Below are positions 17,148-26,850 of a DNA stretch of 64,000 bases, one piece after another. The notes under the pieces were generated by a model that saw only the letters and a list, made by a program, of their open reading frames with translations, had not been told where the DNA came from and searched no databases. Both the position numbers and the translations under genes were made by a program. This DNA is from Bacteriovoracaceae bacterium UBA6200 (GTDB lineage: Bacteria > Bdellovibrionota > Bacteriovoracia > Bacteriovoracales > Bacteriovoracaceae), in assembly GCA_002422605.1 (NCBI GenBank), contig DISW01000023.1, positions 62,001 to 126,000 on the forward strand, read 5' to 3'. Each line of letters begins with the position of its first letter. The stretch's first letter is position 1.

Positions 17148-19067
17148 TTATTTATATGAACGAGTAGCAAGTTGTACGTTTTCAAACACTAGCTCTTCCT
17201 TGTGACGGATAGGGCTTGAGTTTTGACCGGTGTATTCCCATACAGCGGCGTGAGTGAAGTTCTCATCATCACGTTTTGCTTCGTTATCAGGTGTTTGGTA
17301 CTCTTCGCGGAAGTGACCGCCACATGACTCTTGTCTTTCAAGAGCATCCAGGGCCATCAACTCACCTAGTTCAAGATAATCAGCAACTCGTGTTGCCTTA
17401 TGAAGTTCCAGGTTGAAGTTTCCAGTGTCTCCCGGAACATTAACGTTATGCCAGAATTCCTCACGGATTTTTCTGATCTCGTTAATAGCTTCTTTAAGAC
17501 CGGCCTCATTACGGCTCATACCAACTTTTTCCCACATAACGTGGCCTAGTTCTTTATGGATATCAGAAACCGTTTTCTGACCTTTGATACCAAGAATCTT
17601 AGAAGTCTGGAGCATAACTGCTTGTTCAGCATCTTTGAAAGCGTTGTCTTCAATTGTTACTTTCTCAAGTGGAGTTGAAGCCAGGTAGTGAGAAAGAGTT
17701 GCTGGGATCACGAAGTAACCATCGGCAAGACCCTGCATAAGTGCTGAAGCACCTAAACGGTTAGCACCGTGATCGGAGAAGTTTGCTTCTCCAAGAACGT
17801 GAAGACCCGGAATTGTTGATTGAAGGTTATAGTCAACCCAAAGACCACCCATAGTGTAGTGAACGGCCGGGTAGATCATCATTGGAGTTGTGTACGGATC
17901 ATCAGCAGTGATTCGTTCGTACATTTCAAAAAGGTTTCCATATTTACCTTCAATAGTCGATTTACCATCACGTTTAATGGCATCACGGAAATCAAGATAA
18001 ACGGCACGCTTAGTTGAACCAACGCCTTTGCCTTCATCACAACGGAATTTAGCCTGACGACTTGATACGTCTCTTGGAGCAAGGTTACCGAATGAAGGGT
18101 AAACGCGCTCTAGGTAGTAGTCGCGGTCTTCATCAGGAATGTCAGAAGGTTTGCGAGTTTCATTTTCTTTTTTAGGAACCCAAACGCGTCCGTCGTTACG
18201 AAGAGATTCAGACATAAGTGTCAACTTAGACTGATAGTCTCCGTGAACAGGAATACAAGTCGGGTGAATTTGTGTGTAGCAAGGGTTAGCAAAACCAGCA
18301 CCACGCTTGTGACATCTCCAGGCGGCCGAGCCGTTAGAAACTTGAGCGTTGGTAGAAAGGTAGAAAACGTTACCGTAACCACCAGTACAAAGAAGAACGG
18401 CATCAGCTGCATAACGTTCTAATTCGCCAGTGATAAGGTTACGAACGATAATCCCGCGGGCCTTACCGTTAACCACAACCAGATCCATCATTTCGCGACG
18501 GTTAAATTGTTTGATTTTACCTTTCGCAACCATCTTCATCATACCTGAGTAGGCACCGAGAAGAAGCTGCTGACCGGTTTGTCCACGAGCGTAGAAAGTT
18601 CTGGAAACCTGAGCACCACCGAAAGAACGGTTATCAAGGTATCCGCCGTATTCACGAGCGAATGGAACACCTTGAGCAACCATCTGATCGATGATGTTAT
18701 TAGATACTTCCGCCAGACGGTAAACGTTAGCTTCACGTGCGCGGTAATCTCCACCTTTAATGGTGTCGTAGAATAAGTTGTAAACAGAGTCACCATCGTT
18801 TGGATAGTTCTTAGCGGCATTGATACCACCTTGAGCTGCGATCGAGTGAGCACGACGTGGAGAATCCTGGATACAGAATGAAAGAACATTGTAACCAAGT
18901 TCAGCAAGAGTTGCGGCAGCAGAACCACCAGCAAGACCCGTTCCAACAACGATAACTGTGAATTTACGTTTGTTGGCCGGGTTAACCCGCTTCATGTGAT
19001 CTTTGTAATCTTTCCATTTAGTCTCAAGAGGTCCACTTGGAATTTTAGAATCTAGATTGAAGGCCAT
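17148..19067 (-). CDS. sdhA: Succinate dehydrogenase/fumarate reductase flavoprotein subunit
   Basis: 639 residues. FAD-binding VIVVGTGLAGGSAAATLAELGY at about 38-59, the covalent flavin His74 in RRAHSIAAQGG, the substrate loop with HPTCIP, and the late HGANRLGASALMQGLADGYFV. The catalytic-site pattern (MGGLWVDYN, HGANRLG) is intact. It oxidises succinate to fumarate, or the reverse, in the cytoplasmic face of complex II. The gene abuts sdhC by one base and sdhB by 13 bases, so all three are one operon. Confidence 0.97.
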   Translation of the reverse strand: MAFNLDSKIPSGPLETKWKDYKDHMKRVNPANKRKFTVIVVGTGLAGGSAAATLAELGYNVLSFCIQDSPRRAHSIAAQGGINAAKNYPNDGDSVYNLFYDTIKGGDYRAREANVYRLAEVSNNIIDQMVAQGVPFAREYGGYLDNRSFGGAQVSRTFYARGQTGQQLLLGAYSGMMKMVAKGKIKQFNRREMMDLVVVNGKARGIIVRNLITGELERYAADAVLLCTGGYGNVFYLSTNAQVSNGSAAWRCHKRGAGFANPCYTQIHPTCIPVHGDYQSKLTLMSESLRNDGRVWVPKKENETRKPSDIPDEDRDYYLERVYPSFGNLAPRDVSSRQAKFRCDEGKGVGSTKRAVYLDFRDAIKRDGKSTIEGKYGNLFEMYERITADDPYTTPMMIYPAVHYTMGGLWVDYNLQSTIPGLHVLGEANFSDHGANRLGASALMQGLADGYFVIPATLSHYLASTPLEKVTIEDNAFKDAEQAVMLQTSKILGIKGQKTVSDIHKELGHVMWEKVGMSRNEAGLKEAINEIRKIREEFWHNVNVPGDTGNFNLELHKATRVADYLELGELMALDALERQESCGGHFREEYQTPDNEAKRDDENFTHAAVWEYTGQNSSPIRHKEELVFENVQLATRSYK

Positions 19068-19068
19068 A

Positions 19069-19743
19069 TTACACTCCTCTCAAATACGCCCATACTGATA
19101 CGAAAGCAAAACCGCCGCCGATCAAAATAGCATATAGGTAGCCGATGATTTTAATTTTGCCGTAATACTTCGGATGGTTCCAACCAATCGTATGGAAAGC
19201 AGATGAAAAACCATGAGCAGTATGGAAAGCAGCACAGAACATAGCAACACAGTACCAGGCAACGCTGACTGGATTCGCAAAATATTCCATGGTAGTTTTA
19301 TAGATGTCTCTCATTTCGATGCCATCCACAGTAGTTGTGTACATGGTACCGAATTTAAGATTTATGAGATGAAGAATAAGGAACACAAGAAGAACCAGAC
19401 CTGTGTAAGGCATAGTAACTGACATGAGCGTTGCTCCGCGGCCAGTGCGCTTCTTCACGGCGTACTTTCCAGCAGCACGTTTGTTTTCCACAGTGATTCT
19501 TACAGCAAGGTACATGTGAACTAAAAAGATTAGTGCAAGTACAGCTTCGATCACATAAAGAAGTGGCCCTAGAGCAAACAACTTGTAGCTATAGAGGTTA
19601 AAAGCATCTGGTCCTGCCAAAAGTAGAAGATTTCCCAAAAGGTGACTGACAAGGAACCCACATAGAAGAAGGCCCGATACAGCTACTAATTGTTTTCTAC
19701 CAATGGAAGAGCCAAAGTAATGATTAACAGCAGATGTCATCAT
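19069..19743 (-). CDS. sdhC: Succinate dehydrogenase cytochrome b subunit
   Basis: 224 residues with five membrane helices (KQLVAVSGLLLCGFLVSHLLGNLL; LYVIEAVLALIFLVHMYLAV; LMSVTMPYTGLVLLVFLILHLINL; VAWYCVAMFCAAFHTAHGFSS; IIGYLYAILIGGGFAFVSVWAYL). His residues in helices 1, 2, 3 and 4 (SHLL, VHMY, LHLI, FHTAHG) are the usual ligands of two haem b in the B. subtilis-type single anchor. First gene of sdhCAB; no separate SdhD is needed in this type. Confidence 0.93.
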   Translation of the reverse strand: MMTSAVNHYFGSSIGRKQLVAVSGLLLCGFLVSHLLGNLLLLAGPDAFNLYSYKLFALGPLLYVIEAVLALIFLVHMYLAVRITVENKRAAGKYAVKKRTGRGATLMSVTMPYTGLVLLVFLILHLINLKFGTMYTTTVDGIEMRDIYKTTMEYFANPVSVAWYCVAMFCAAFHTAHGFSSAFHTIGWNHPKYYGKIKIIGYLYAILIGGGFAFVSVWAYLRGV

Positions 19744-19806
19744 ACAAAAGAACTCCCTTTAGAGATTGAAAAATAAGCGGATTAGTCGCAGATATAAACA
19801 GCTTCC

Positions 19807-19834
19807 ACTCTAACAGATTTAAACGAGTTGTCAG
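19807..19834 (-). promoter_or_regulatory. Candidate promoter for sdhCAB
   Basis: Read on the minus strand: CTGACA, 16-bp spacer, TAGAGT, ending about 64 bp before the sdhC ATG. Good match to sigma70 in position and spacing; not otherwise supported. Confidence 0.4.
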
Positions 19835-19887
19835 GCGAGAAATAAGAAATTTCGAATAATGATACGGTGCATGTTTATTGAAAGTTA

Positions 19888-21270
19888 TTAACTTTTCTTA
19901 AGTTTTTCAAACATAATGAGTGCGCGCTTACGATTGAGTTCATAATCCACAATAGGAGGTGGGTATGATGGGGCCAAAAGCGGAGAAGGATGATGTAGGT
20001 CATTGCCTTTTAGATGTCTCAATTCAGGGATCCACTCTGAGATGAATTTTCCTTCATGATCAAACTTTTTACTTTGTGTGTAAGGATTGAAGATTCGAAA
20101 ATAGGGTTGGGCATCACAACCGGAACTTGATGACCACTGCCAGCCACCATTATTACTAGCGAGATCATAATCCAAGAGCTTCTGTGCGAAATAGGCTTCG
20201 CCCTTTTTCCAATCCACTAAAAGTATTTTGCAAAGGAAAGAGGCAACAACCATGCGTAGCCGGTTATGCATCATGCCTGTGGCATTAAGTTGACGCATGG
20301 CCGCGTCAACAATGGGGTAACCAGTTTGTCCTTCACACCACGCCTTAAATTCTCGTGTCCCTCCGGGGTAGGAGAGTTGGTTGTATTCGGTTTTAAAAGC
20401 TTCTTTTTCCACACGAGGAAAGGCGTCTAAAATCATGTGATAAAAATCTCGCCAGATGATTTCATTTAACCAGGTTCTGTTCCCGGAAGAAGAGTGGGAG
20501 GCAGCGAGTGTTACCATTTCTCGAACAGAAATCACTCCATGACGAAGATAGACCGAGAGAAGGGAAGTCCCGTCAAGAGATGGAAAATCCCGGGTCTTAT
20601 CATAGTCAGTAATTTGTTCGGCGAACTTTTTAAGCCGTTTAACTCCCGCCTTCCTTCCTCCGGAAAGAACGGGAAGTGTTTCCTGAAATCCAATTTCCGG
20701 ATACCAATTATGTTCCAGAATGTTTTTCTTAAAAGTGTGTTGTTTTAAATTTTTTAACAGGGGTTTGTATTCGGGTACTGACCGGTCTGAAGCTTCAAAG
20801 AGCTCAAGCCATTTGTTCTTGTAAGGAGTGAAGACCTTATAAATCCCGCCGTCATTTTTTAAGACTTCATGCTTTTCAAAATAAACTGAGTCTTTAAAAT
20901 CCTGGGACTCAATCCCTTGGGCCTTAAGATTTTTCATCACCTGGGCATCACGTTTTTTGGCGTAGGGTTCATAATCCCTATTCCACATAACTGTTTTAAC
21001 TTTCAATTTTTTTGCCAGTTCAGGAATTTCTTCTTCGGGGTTTCCATAAAGGATAAAAAGGGAGGAGCCGTGTTTTTGAAGCTCTTTTTCTAATTCAACG
21101 AGTGACTGATAAATGAAAGTCACCCGTGGGTCATTCTTGTCTTTTAGATTATCTAAGATATGTGAATCAAAAATAAAAACCATGCTGGTCTCCCCACCAC
21201 TTAAGGTCATGGATAAGGCCTTGTGGTCGTGGAGTCTCAGATCACGTCTGATCCAGCATAGTGTGGACAT
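19888..21270 (-). CDS. phr: Deoxyribodipyrimidine photolyase
   Basis: 460 residues. N-terminal alpha/beta antenna domain (LCWIRRDLRLHDHKAL), C-terminal FAD domain with TRDFPSLDGTSLLSVYLRHG, NEIIWRDFYHMIL, GQTGYPIVDAAMRQLNATGMMHNRLRMVVASFL, and the DYDLASNNGGWQWSSSSGCDAQPYFRIFNP block that binds flavin and carries the Trp electron-transfer chain. It repairs UV cyclobutane dimers using blue light. Class I CPD photolyase is the best fit. Monocistronic; starts 9 bp after the end of the Fic gene on the same strand, which may feed into it. Confidence 0.95.
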   Translation of the reverse strand: MSTLCWIRRDLRLHDHKALSMTLSGGETSMVFIFDSHILDNLKDKNDPRVTFIYQSLVELEKELQKHGSSLFILYGNPEEEIPELAKKLKVKTVMWNRDYEPYAKKRDAQVMKNLKAQGIESQDFKDSVYFEKHEVLKNDGGIYKVFTPYKNKWLELFEASDRSVPEYKPLLKNLKQHTFKKNILEHNWYPEIGFQETLPVLSGGRKAGVKRLKKFAEQITDYDKTRDFPSLDGTSLLSVYLRHGVISVREMVTLAASHSSSGNRTWLNEIIWRDFYHMILDAFPRVEKEAFKTEYNQLSYPGGTREFKAWCEGQTGYPIVDAAMRQLNATGMMHNRLRMVVASFLCKILLVDWKKGEAYFAQKLLDYDLASNNGGWQWSSSSGCDAQPYFRIFNPYTQSKKFDHEGKFISEWIPELRHLKGNDLHHPSPLLAPSYPPPIVDYELNRKRALIMFEKLKKS

Positions 21271-21279
21271 GATGCCCTT

Positions 21280-24200
21280 TTATCTTTTTAGTTTTATCGT
21301 TCGGGTAATTTGTTCCGGCGTCGGAGTGGCGTCAGGATCAATATCTCCCTTAATCACCAGGATCTCGTCAGGCCTATCTTTACTTCTAAGATAGGTAAGG
21401 TCAACTCCACCCTCAGCATTAATCGTTTGAATAATGCTGATGGAATCCGGATCACTGGCGCCCACCCCCATGACTTCCTGCTGACGGCCATACTTATAAG
21501 AGAACTCATCTCGAACTTGTTTTAAGCGCGTGAGATCCACATCTTTGTGGGCCTTGCGCGCTCCCACCAGAACACGTGACTTCAAGAGGGCCTGAAGTTC
21601 AGGAGTTTTATGAGCGCCGTATTCCGCAATCACCATGGCACCCATGGCGAAGGCCTTACCTACGTCACGGTTTTTCGAAGTCGAGTAGCCGTAACTTATT
21701 CCGTACATGGGTCCTGTTTCAGAATGGTCTTTGGCCATTTGAACCAGACCATCACCAAAAACGTTATCATTGTACTTTTCAAAATCTTCAAGGGCCGCTT
21801 TCCTGATGTCTTCTGGACTGGCGTTATTTCTCACTTTGCCTAAGACGGAGTTTGAGGCCATGTGAGTATTGAGCTCTTTAAACATGCCAATGATTTCTTC
21901 TTCTGATTTCACCTCGTGTTTAGAGGCAAGACCTCGCCAGGTGATATCATCCGAGTACCAGGTTTTCATTTTAAAGTTATAGAGTTCATGATTATCATAG
22001 CTTGATTTTCCATAGAGGTGTTTAAAGTCCTCATCCACATAACCAATTTCTACTCGCTCAATCCCTTTTTTAGGATGGTTATAGTAAATATTGTTTTTAT
22101 CAAAAACTTCTTCCACTCGTTTGTGAATAAGATCCCAGCTCTTAACCGGATCAGTTTTAAAAGTTTCGGCCAGGGCCGGGTTCTTTTGGATTTCCTGTTT
22201 TACAATCTCGCGGTAAAGGCGAGGATCGATGTATTCAACCCCTTCCATCTGAGTGACTTTCTTTGATTGTCCCTTGAGATCGACTTTGATTGGGGGACGT
22301 GTATAAGGAGTAATAAGGTCCACGGAATTTTCAACAGGAAGACCAAATTTAAGTCTTTCTGTTAAGTCATCAACTAAGAAGTCACTGGCAAGAATTCCGT
22401 GTTTAATGATTTTGGCCCATTCTTCCGGACTCTTATAAATATCTGAATCAGGTTCAATGATTCTTGGAGGAGGGAAGCCCTCTCTCATGAGGGCATAGGA
22501 AAGGGCGAATTCGCGGGTACTGCGTCCGTTACCATTTGCCAGAGGATGAATAGAAACCAGGTCCCGCTGAAATTTAGCAACGAGGTTCACGTACTCATCC
22601 AGTTTCTCAGGAGAATTGATTTCACCAATGAGGGCCCTTTGTTGGTTAAACCATTCCATTAAATCATCCACCATGGCGTCCACCAGACGCTTAGTGACTT
22701 TCATGCTGTTCTTGGAAATTTCAGTATGCTCATCATTAAGTCTCATCCATTCATTGAACTGCGCTTTGCCTTCCGGAGTCTGTCTCCATTCAGAGGGCTG
22801 CATTTCATAATGGGCCTTAATTTCTGCCATTTTTTTTGGTCTTGCCTGAAAATTTTCGATTTCAATTACTAAATCAGGATGATTCTTACGGATAAGATCG
22901 AGACCTTCTTTTTTAACATGCTCCACATTGGGATACATGATCTGACCGTAAGCTGAGCCATCGGCTTTCTTCCCACCTTCAATCCAGGTGAGGTAAGGAT
23001 TCTCCTGAACTTCTTTCAGGATCTTTGGACTAATGGCGTGAGTATGAGGAACATTTCCGTACCAACTGCCATCACGAATCACACCCAGATCTTTCTCTGG
23101 TACATTTTCCACACCGTCTTTCATCATTCGGCGGTGAACCTGCAGAAGAGTCTCTTTATTAAGAGGTGGTTCTTCCTTTAGAAGATAATTTCTCGCCTCT
23201 TTAAAATTAGCGAAGGCGTTTTCATCGTAGAGCTTGGACATTTCGGATTTTCCGATTTTGTTCTGGCCCAGGATGAAATTATCTAAATCAGGAACAGTGT
23301 GCTGGTAATCCACAAAGTAAAGGGACTCAATGTTGTCAGCGATCTTCTTCGCTTCTTTAGTATCTTTGGCCCCATAGATGGCACGTGTGATGAAATTGGT
23401 ATTGGTTTTACTGTATTTCTCATCGATCAGTTCCAGGAGGGTTTCTCTTTTCTCCTTATAATGGCCATCAACAATGTCTTCAGCGAAACCGCTAAAGAGG
23501 GTATCTCCCGGTTGGATCAGTTCTCTTACTGGAGGGCGTCCTGCGAGACCGGCACGAATCAGGACATCAGCTTCATCTTTTGTGAAACCGGCGTCAGTTA
23601 ATATGCGGTACTTTTCACGGAGTTCCTTCCAGCTGTATTCAAATACGCCGTTATCAGGACCTGCCAAATGGGCCTCTTCTAAAGCACGGGCGAGCTTGGC
23701 CTTCTCTTCCGGAGATACTTTTTCTTTGCCTAGTATTTTAATAGCGGCATCAAAGCGCTTATCTTCCGGGAGTTTCGCATTATCCAGAATCTCTTTATAA
23801 GTAGGAGAAGTTTTACCGACGATTTTCTCTCGGGCAGCTCCCTGAATCACATGAGCATTGTATTTTTTTGTAAGAGTTGTTTTAAGTGGACCATCGGCCA
23901 TGGCCTCAATGGCGAGAAAGAGTTCTTTTTCCGCAGCTAGAATTTCTGCAGGAGTGAGTTTTTTGGCCAAAGCTCCATACTGAAGTTCAGGGTAGAGATG
24001 GCGGATGATATCTGAGAACTCTGTTTTATCATTTACCAGGATCTCAGAGAGGAGTTTTTGGCGATTCCCTTTAACTTTTGAAAGTAATTCTTCTTCAAGT
24101 TTTAAAATATCCTGAGGCTTTTTAACTTTCGCTTCTTCCAGACGTGCCAGAAGTTGTTCCGAAGCTTCATCTTGTACTTTTATGGCCGCTGATACGGTGG

Positions 24201-25653
24201 TCGGTGCTGCGAGTTTTGGTTTACCAAGCCTTAGGACTTTATCAAAGCTTCTGCTACCGGCCTTGTAGGCCATAACTGTGAGAGGATTCTCAATAGGATA
24301 TATAGCAACTTTCCCTGTTGTCTTTAAGGCCTTCCCACTAAAGTGGATGACCTTCCCGGCAGGAGACTCCATTAAGTAAACTGTGCCGCCCTTTAAGGCT
24401 TTGGTGAATGTCGCGAAGGACCCTTTAATGGTATTTCTTAAAGGAGACATCATGTATTTTTTGATCGCGGCAAGAGCTGACTCTACTGCCGCTTTAGTCG
24501 CTTTAACACCTGTGGAAGTCTTAAGAACATTACTGATCTTAGCTGTATTTTCACTGGCCATTTTTCCGGCACGTGAATTTTTAATCGCCGCAATTCCTTT
24601 ATCAGAGACTCTGAAAAGTTTTGAGATCTTAACCGCGCCGTTCGCTCCGTGTTTTACCGCGGTCACAAGGCCTCCGGTTAAGAAGGCGGGAACCACTTCT
24701 GCCACTAAAGTTCCTGTGGCGGCACAAAGACCATTGGTCCAGGTCTTACAGGACATACAATCAAAAGTTTCCGTTGGCTTTTCACACTTACTAAAATGAG
24801 GAACTCCGGCCCACTTCTGACAGAAAATATCTGTTTTAAGCCACTCTTTTACTGACCCCATCAAAGCTTCCCAGATCTTTTTCATGGTTCCAGGAAAGTC
24901 ATTTACCAAACTATCAAAGACACCTTGATCCTCGGAAGCTTTCGCCATCGCAAGTTGTGAAGTCGAGGAGTGATCTTCCGCTCCTTTCACCCAACTCCAG
25001 AATTCTGTCATCTTTTTACTGGCGGCATTGCCGGCAAGTTTTAAAAGATCCCAGGCCCCTTCAAAAAAAGAGATGGCCGCACGGAGAAAACCTGTCGCGA
25101 GTTGAGTGATACAACTGTCATCACCTAAGTTACAACCAGCGGGCTTAGCGTTTTGAGGCACAATCAGTTCTGCCAGATATCCACCCGTTAAAAGGGCAGA
25201 AGAGATAAGGACACAACTCATGTCCGAAGGGCACTGATTTTTAATTTCTTGTTTTCTGGCAGGACTACAAGTGAGTTTTGCTTCTTCGTTTTCAAGCGCT
25301 CTTACTTGTGAATTAAGGGAGAGATTTTGGTCCGGGTGTTTGCAGTCTCCACTTTCACAACCCAGCCGTCCTTCTAAACGGGTCTGGTGTTTTGCGAGTT
25401 CCCCCTCCAATTGATTAATTTCTGTCAGTAATTTCCAGCACTGCTCTGAAAGACCTTTTTCTTCCCGGGCCGGAAGACAGGATCTCTGGTAAACCTTTCC
25501 CAAGTCTTCCAGTTTATCGAGAAGACCTTCGATACATTCACCGTCTTCACAACGATTGGTACTTTTCGCTTCAGCAATCGATATCGTTCCCCAGTTGGCA
25601 AATGAGGAAAGAAAGAAAATGAAAGCGAGCTTCAGAGCGATAAAGTTTTTCAC
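21280..25653 (-). CDS. Giant exported protein with Fic domain and C-terminal ADP-ribosyltransferase-like region
   Basis: 1457 residues from GTG 25653, with GGAGG 7 nt upstream. The signal peptide (MKNFIALKLAFIFFLSSFANW...AEA) is followed by a Cys-rich region to about 320, a hydrophobic/Ala-Lys region to about 480, a long helical part, and a Fic domain at about 830-1080. The Fic motif is HPLANGNGR with His1036; position 5, usually Asp/Glu for Mg, is Asn1040. The C-terminus (about 1200-1457) shows Arg1240 in WRG, S1324-T-S in YSTSK and Q1391-x-E1393, the R-STS-QxE order of ADP-ribosyltransferases; this second domain is inference. A secreted effector or toxin is the likely role. It sits in a two-gene operon. 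Confidence 0.85.
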   Translation of the reverse strand: MKNFIALKLAFIFFLSSFANWGTISIAEAKSTNRCEDGECIEGLLDKLEDLGKVYQRSCLPAREEKGLSEQCWKLLTEINQLEGELAKHQTRLEGRLGCESGDCKHPDQNLSLNSQVRALENEEAKLTCSPARKQEIKNQCPSDMSCVLISSALLTGGYLAELIVPQNAKPAGCNLGDDSCITQLATGFLRAAISFFEGAWDLLKLAGNAASKKMTEFWSWVKGAEDHSSTSQLAMAKASEDQGVFDSLVNDFPGTMKKIWEALMGSVKEWLKTDIFCQKWAGVPHFSKCEKPTETFDCMSCKTWTNGLCAATGTLVAEVVPAFLTGGLVTAVKHGANGAVKISKLFRVSDKGIAAIKNSRAGKMASENTAKISNVLKTSTGVKATKAAVESALAAIKKYMMSPLRNTIKGSFATFTKALKGGTVYLMESPAGKVIHFSGKALKTTGKVAIYPIENPLTVMAYKAGSRSFDKVLRLGKPKLAAPTTVSAAIKVQDEASEQLLARLEEAKVKKPQDILKLEEELLSKVKGNRQKLLSEILVNDKTEFSDIIRHLYPELQYGALAKKLTPAEILAAEKELFLAIEAMADGPLKTTLTKKYNAHVIQGAAREKIVGKTSPTYKEILDNAKLPEDKRFDAAIKILGKEKVSPEEKAKLARALEEAHLAGPDNGVFEYSWKELREKYRILTDAGFTKDEADVLIRAGLAGRPPVRELIQPGDTLFSGFAEDIVDGHYKEKRETLLELIDEKYSKTNTNFITRAIYGAKDTKEAKKIADNIESLYFVDYQHTVPDLDNFILGQNKIGKSEMSKLYDENAFANFKEARNYLLKEEPPLNKETLLQVHRRMMKDGVENVPEKDLGVIRDGSWYGNVPHTHAISPKILKEVQENPYLTWIEGGKKADGSAYGQIMYPNVEHVKKEGLDLIRKNHPDLVIEIENFQARPKKMAEIKAHYEMQPSEWRQTPEGKAQFNEWMRLNDEHTEISKNSMKVTKRLVDAMVDDLMEWFNQQRALIGEINSPEKLDEYVNLVAKFQRDLVSIHPLANGNGRSTREFALSYALMREGFPPPRIIEPDSDIYKSPEEWAKIIKHGILASDFLVDDLTERLKFGLPVENSVDLITPYTRPPIKVDLKGQSKKVTQMEGVEYIDPRLYREIVKQEIQKNPALAETFKTDPVKSWDLIHKRVEEVFDKNNIYYNHPKKGIERVEIGYVDEDFKHLYGKSSYDNHELYNFKMKTWYSDDITWRGLASKHEVKSEEEIIGMFKELNTHMASNSVLGKVRNNASPEDIRKAALEDFEKYNDNVFGDGLVQMAKDHSETGPMYGISYGYSTSKNRDVGKAFAMGAMVIAEYGAHKTPELQALLKSRVLVGARKAHKDVDLTRLKQVRDEFSYKYGRQQEVMGVGASDPDSISIIQTINAEGGVDLTYLRSKDRPDEILVIKGDIDPDATPTPEQITRTIKLKR

Positions 25654-26190
25654 TTAAATTCCTCCACAATCAAGACCGTTTATCAGTCCCTGGAAGTCAT
25701 CAGCGTGTTTTTCATTCTGAGTAAGACGCAAAGATTTAGAGTAGAGGATTTTTCCACGGCACTCAATATAGTAGGAATGCTCTTCATAGGTTTTCCCTTC
25801 GTGAGCATACTTAACACCAATCTGGTGGACTTTGTGTCCATGATTATTGACCTTCACTTCATAGGGAAGAAACGAAACAACACTGGCATCAATACTTTCC
25901 GCCCATGCTTTTTTATTTTTCTGATAGGAGTTTTGAGAAGAGGCGAGGGATTTAATATCCAGTTCAACTTCGGCCCCTGTATCGGTGAAGGAAATATTTG
26001 ATCTTTGCCCATTAACATTTGGTGAGAAGTAAACATAAGGCATTCCAAAAAGATCTTTACCTAATTTCCAATTGGGAAGTTCTTCTATAAAAATCGAGCG
26101 AGTACTCTTTTTAAGTTCTAGAGTTTTGGTATGGGCACAAATGGGAGAAAAAGCTACAATAGTGCCCAGGATGAAGATAAATTTAAACAT
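25654..26190 (-). CDS. Small exported protein upstream of and coupled to the Fic protein
   Basis: 178 residues with a signal peptide (MFKFIFILGTIVAFSPICAHT). The mature domain has an alpha/beta look (WKLGKDLFGMPYVYFSPN; AEVELDIKSLAS; YYIECRGKILYSKSLRL) with Cys136-like and a final LDCGGI Cys, perhaps a disulfide. The layout recalls small periplasmic PsbP/DUF1795-like domains but I cannot assign a family. Its stop codon directly abuts the GTG start of the Fic gene, so the two are co-translated. A cognate chaperone or protection protein for the exported Fic protein is a guess from position. Confidence 0.7.
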   Translation of the reverse strand: MFKFIFILGTIVAFSPICAHTKTLELKKSTRSIFIEELPNWKLGKDLFGMPYVYFSPNVNGQRSNISFTDTGAEVELDIKSLASSQNSYQKNKKAWAESIDASVVSFLPYEVKVNNHGHKVHQIGVKYAHEGKTYEEHSYYIECRGKILYSKSLRLTQNEKHADDFQGLINGLDCGGI

Positions 26191-26244
26191 GTGGTAAACT
26201 CCTATACTTATTAACTAATCGGAAAATTTGACGGGAGATTAAGC

Positions 26245-26850
26245 GTGAAGGTCTTTTTGAAAAATCCTTGGGCCAAGAAATCCGACTTGAATGGTTCGGA
26301 CTTGGTGCCGAGTTTTTGGTCTAACTTCTGTTATTATCCGGGACCTCGTTTCAGTATGAGTTCTTTGATGTTACTGGATGAGCAGACCCTTTCTCCCTTT
26401 CTCGTTTTGAATTCCCAGGTTGCCCTCTTGTTGTCACTTTTGGATAAACGTTCTCCTACCAAGGTTTTTGGTCTAGGTCCTTTAGGGACAGTGGGAGCGG
26501 GGCTACTTTCAGGAGATTTGGTGATTCACGAAGAGAATTCTCCAAAGGTGGAGGAGTATCTTAAAGAGTATTATGGAACTATTCCTGAGATATCCTCTCA
26601 GGGAAAACTCCAGCAAGTTTTGGCCTTTAATGAAACCACTATTAGATCCAACCTTTGGGAAGAACTTGAAGTGGGAGGGATTTATATCATAGGCTCAAAT
26701 GAGCCGATCCAGCTTGATAAAACCTTATCCTTTGAAGCCCTCGGTCGCTCTTTTCCAGTAGGAGAGCACACAGAGTTTGGTCACCGATTTGATGATGAGA
26801 ACTTAGGGCTCAATAATTTTGAAATAGTTAAAATTAAGAAGAAGGGCTAA
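26245..26850 (+). CDS. Hypothetical protein
   Basis: 201 residues from GTG 26245, divergent from the exported pair. No signal peptide, membrane helix or known motif. It contains hydrophobic stretches LMLLDEQTLSPFLVLNSQVALLLSLL and a Gly-rich turn FGLGPLGTVGAGLLSGDLVIHEE, then acidic/helical sequence; the C-terminus is Lys-rich. Family not recognised. It overlaps the convergent gene by 4 bp. Confidence 0.62.
   Translation: MKVFLKNPWAKKSDLNGSDLVPSFWSNFCYYPGPRFSMSSLMLLDEQTLSPFLVLNSQVALLLSLLDKRSPTKVFGLGPLGTVGAGLLSGDLVIHEENSPKVEEYLKEYYGTIPEISSQGKLQQVLAFNETTIRSNLWEELEVGGIYIIGSNEPIQLDKTLSFEALGRSFPVGEHTEFGHRFDDENLGLNNFEIVKIKKKG

Noticed and set aside
17820..18950. Several ORFs inside sdhA in other frames
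   Set aside because: Shadows of a highly conserved gene, no start signals.
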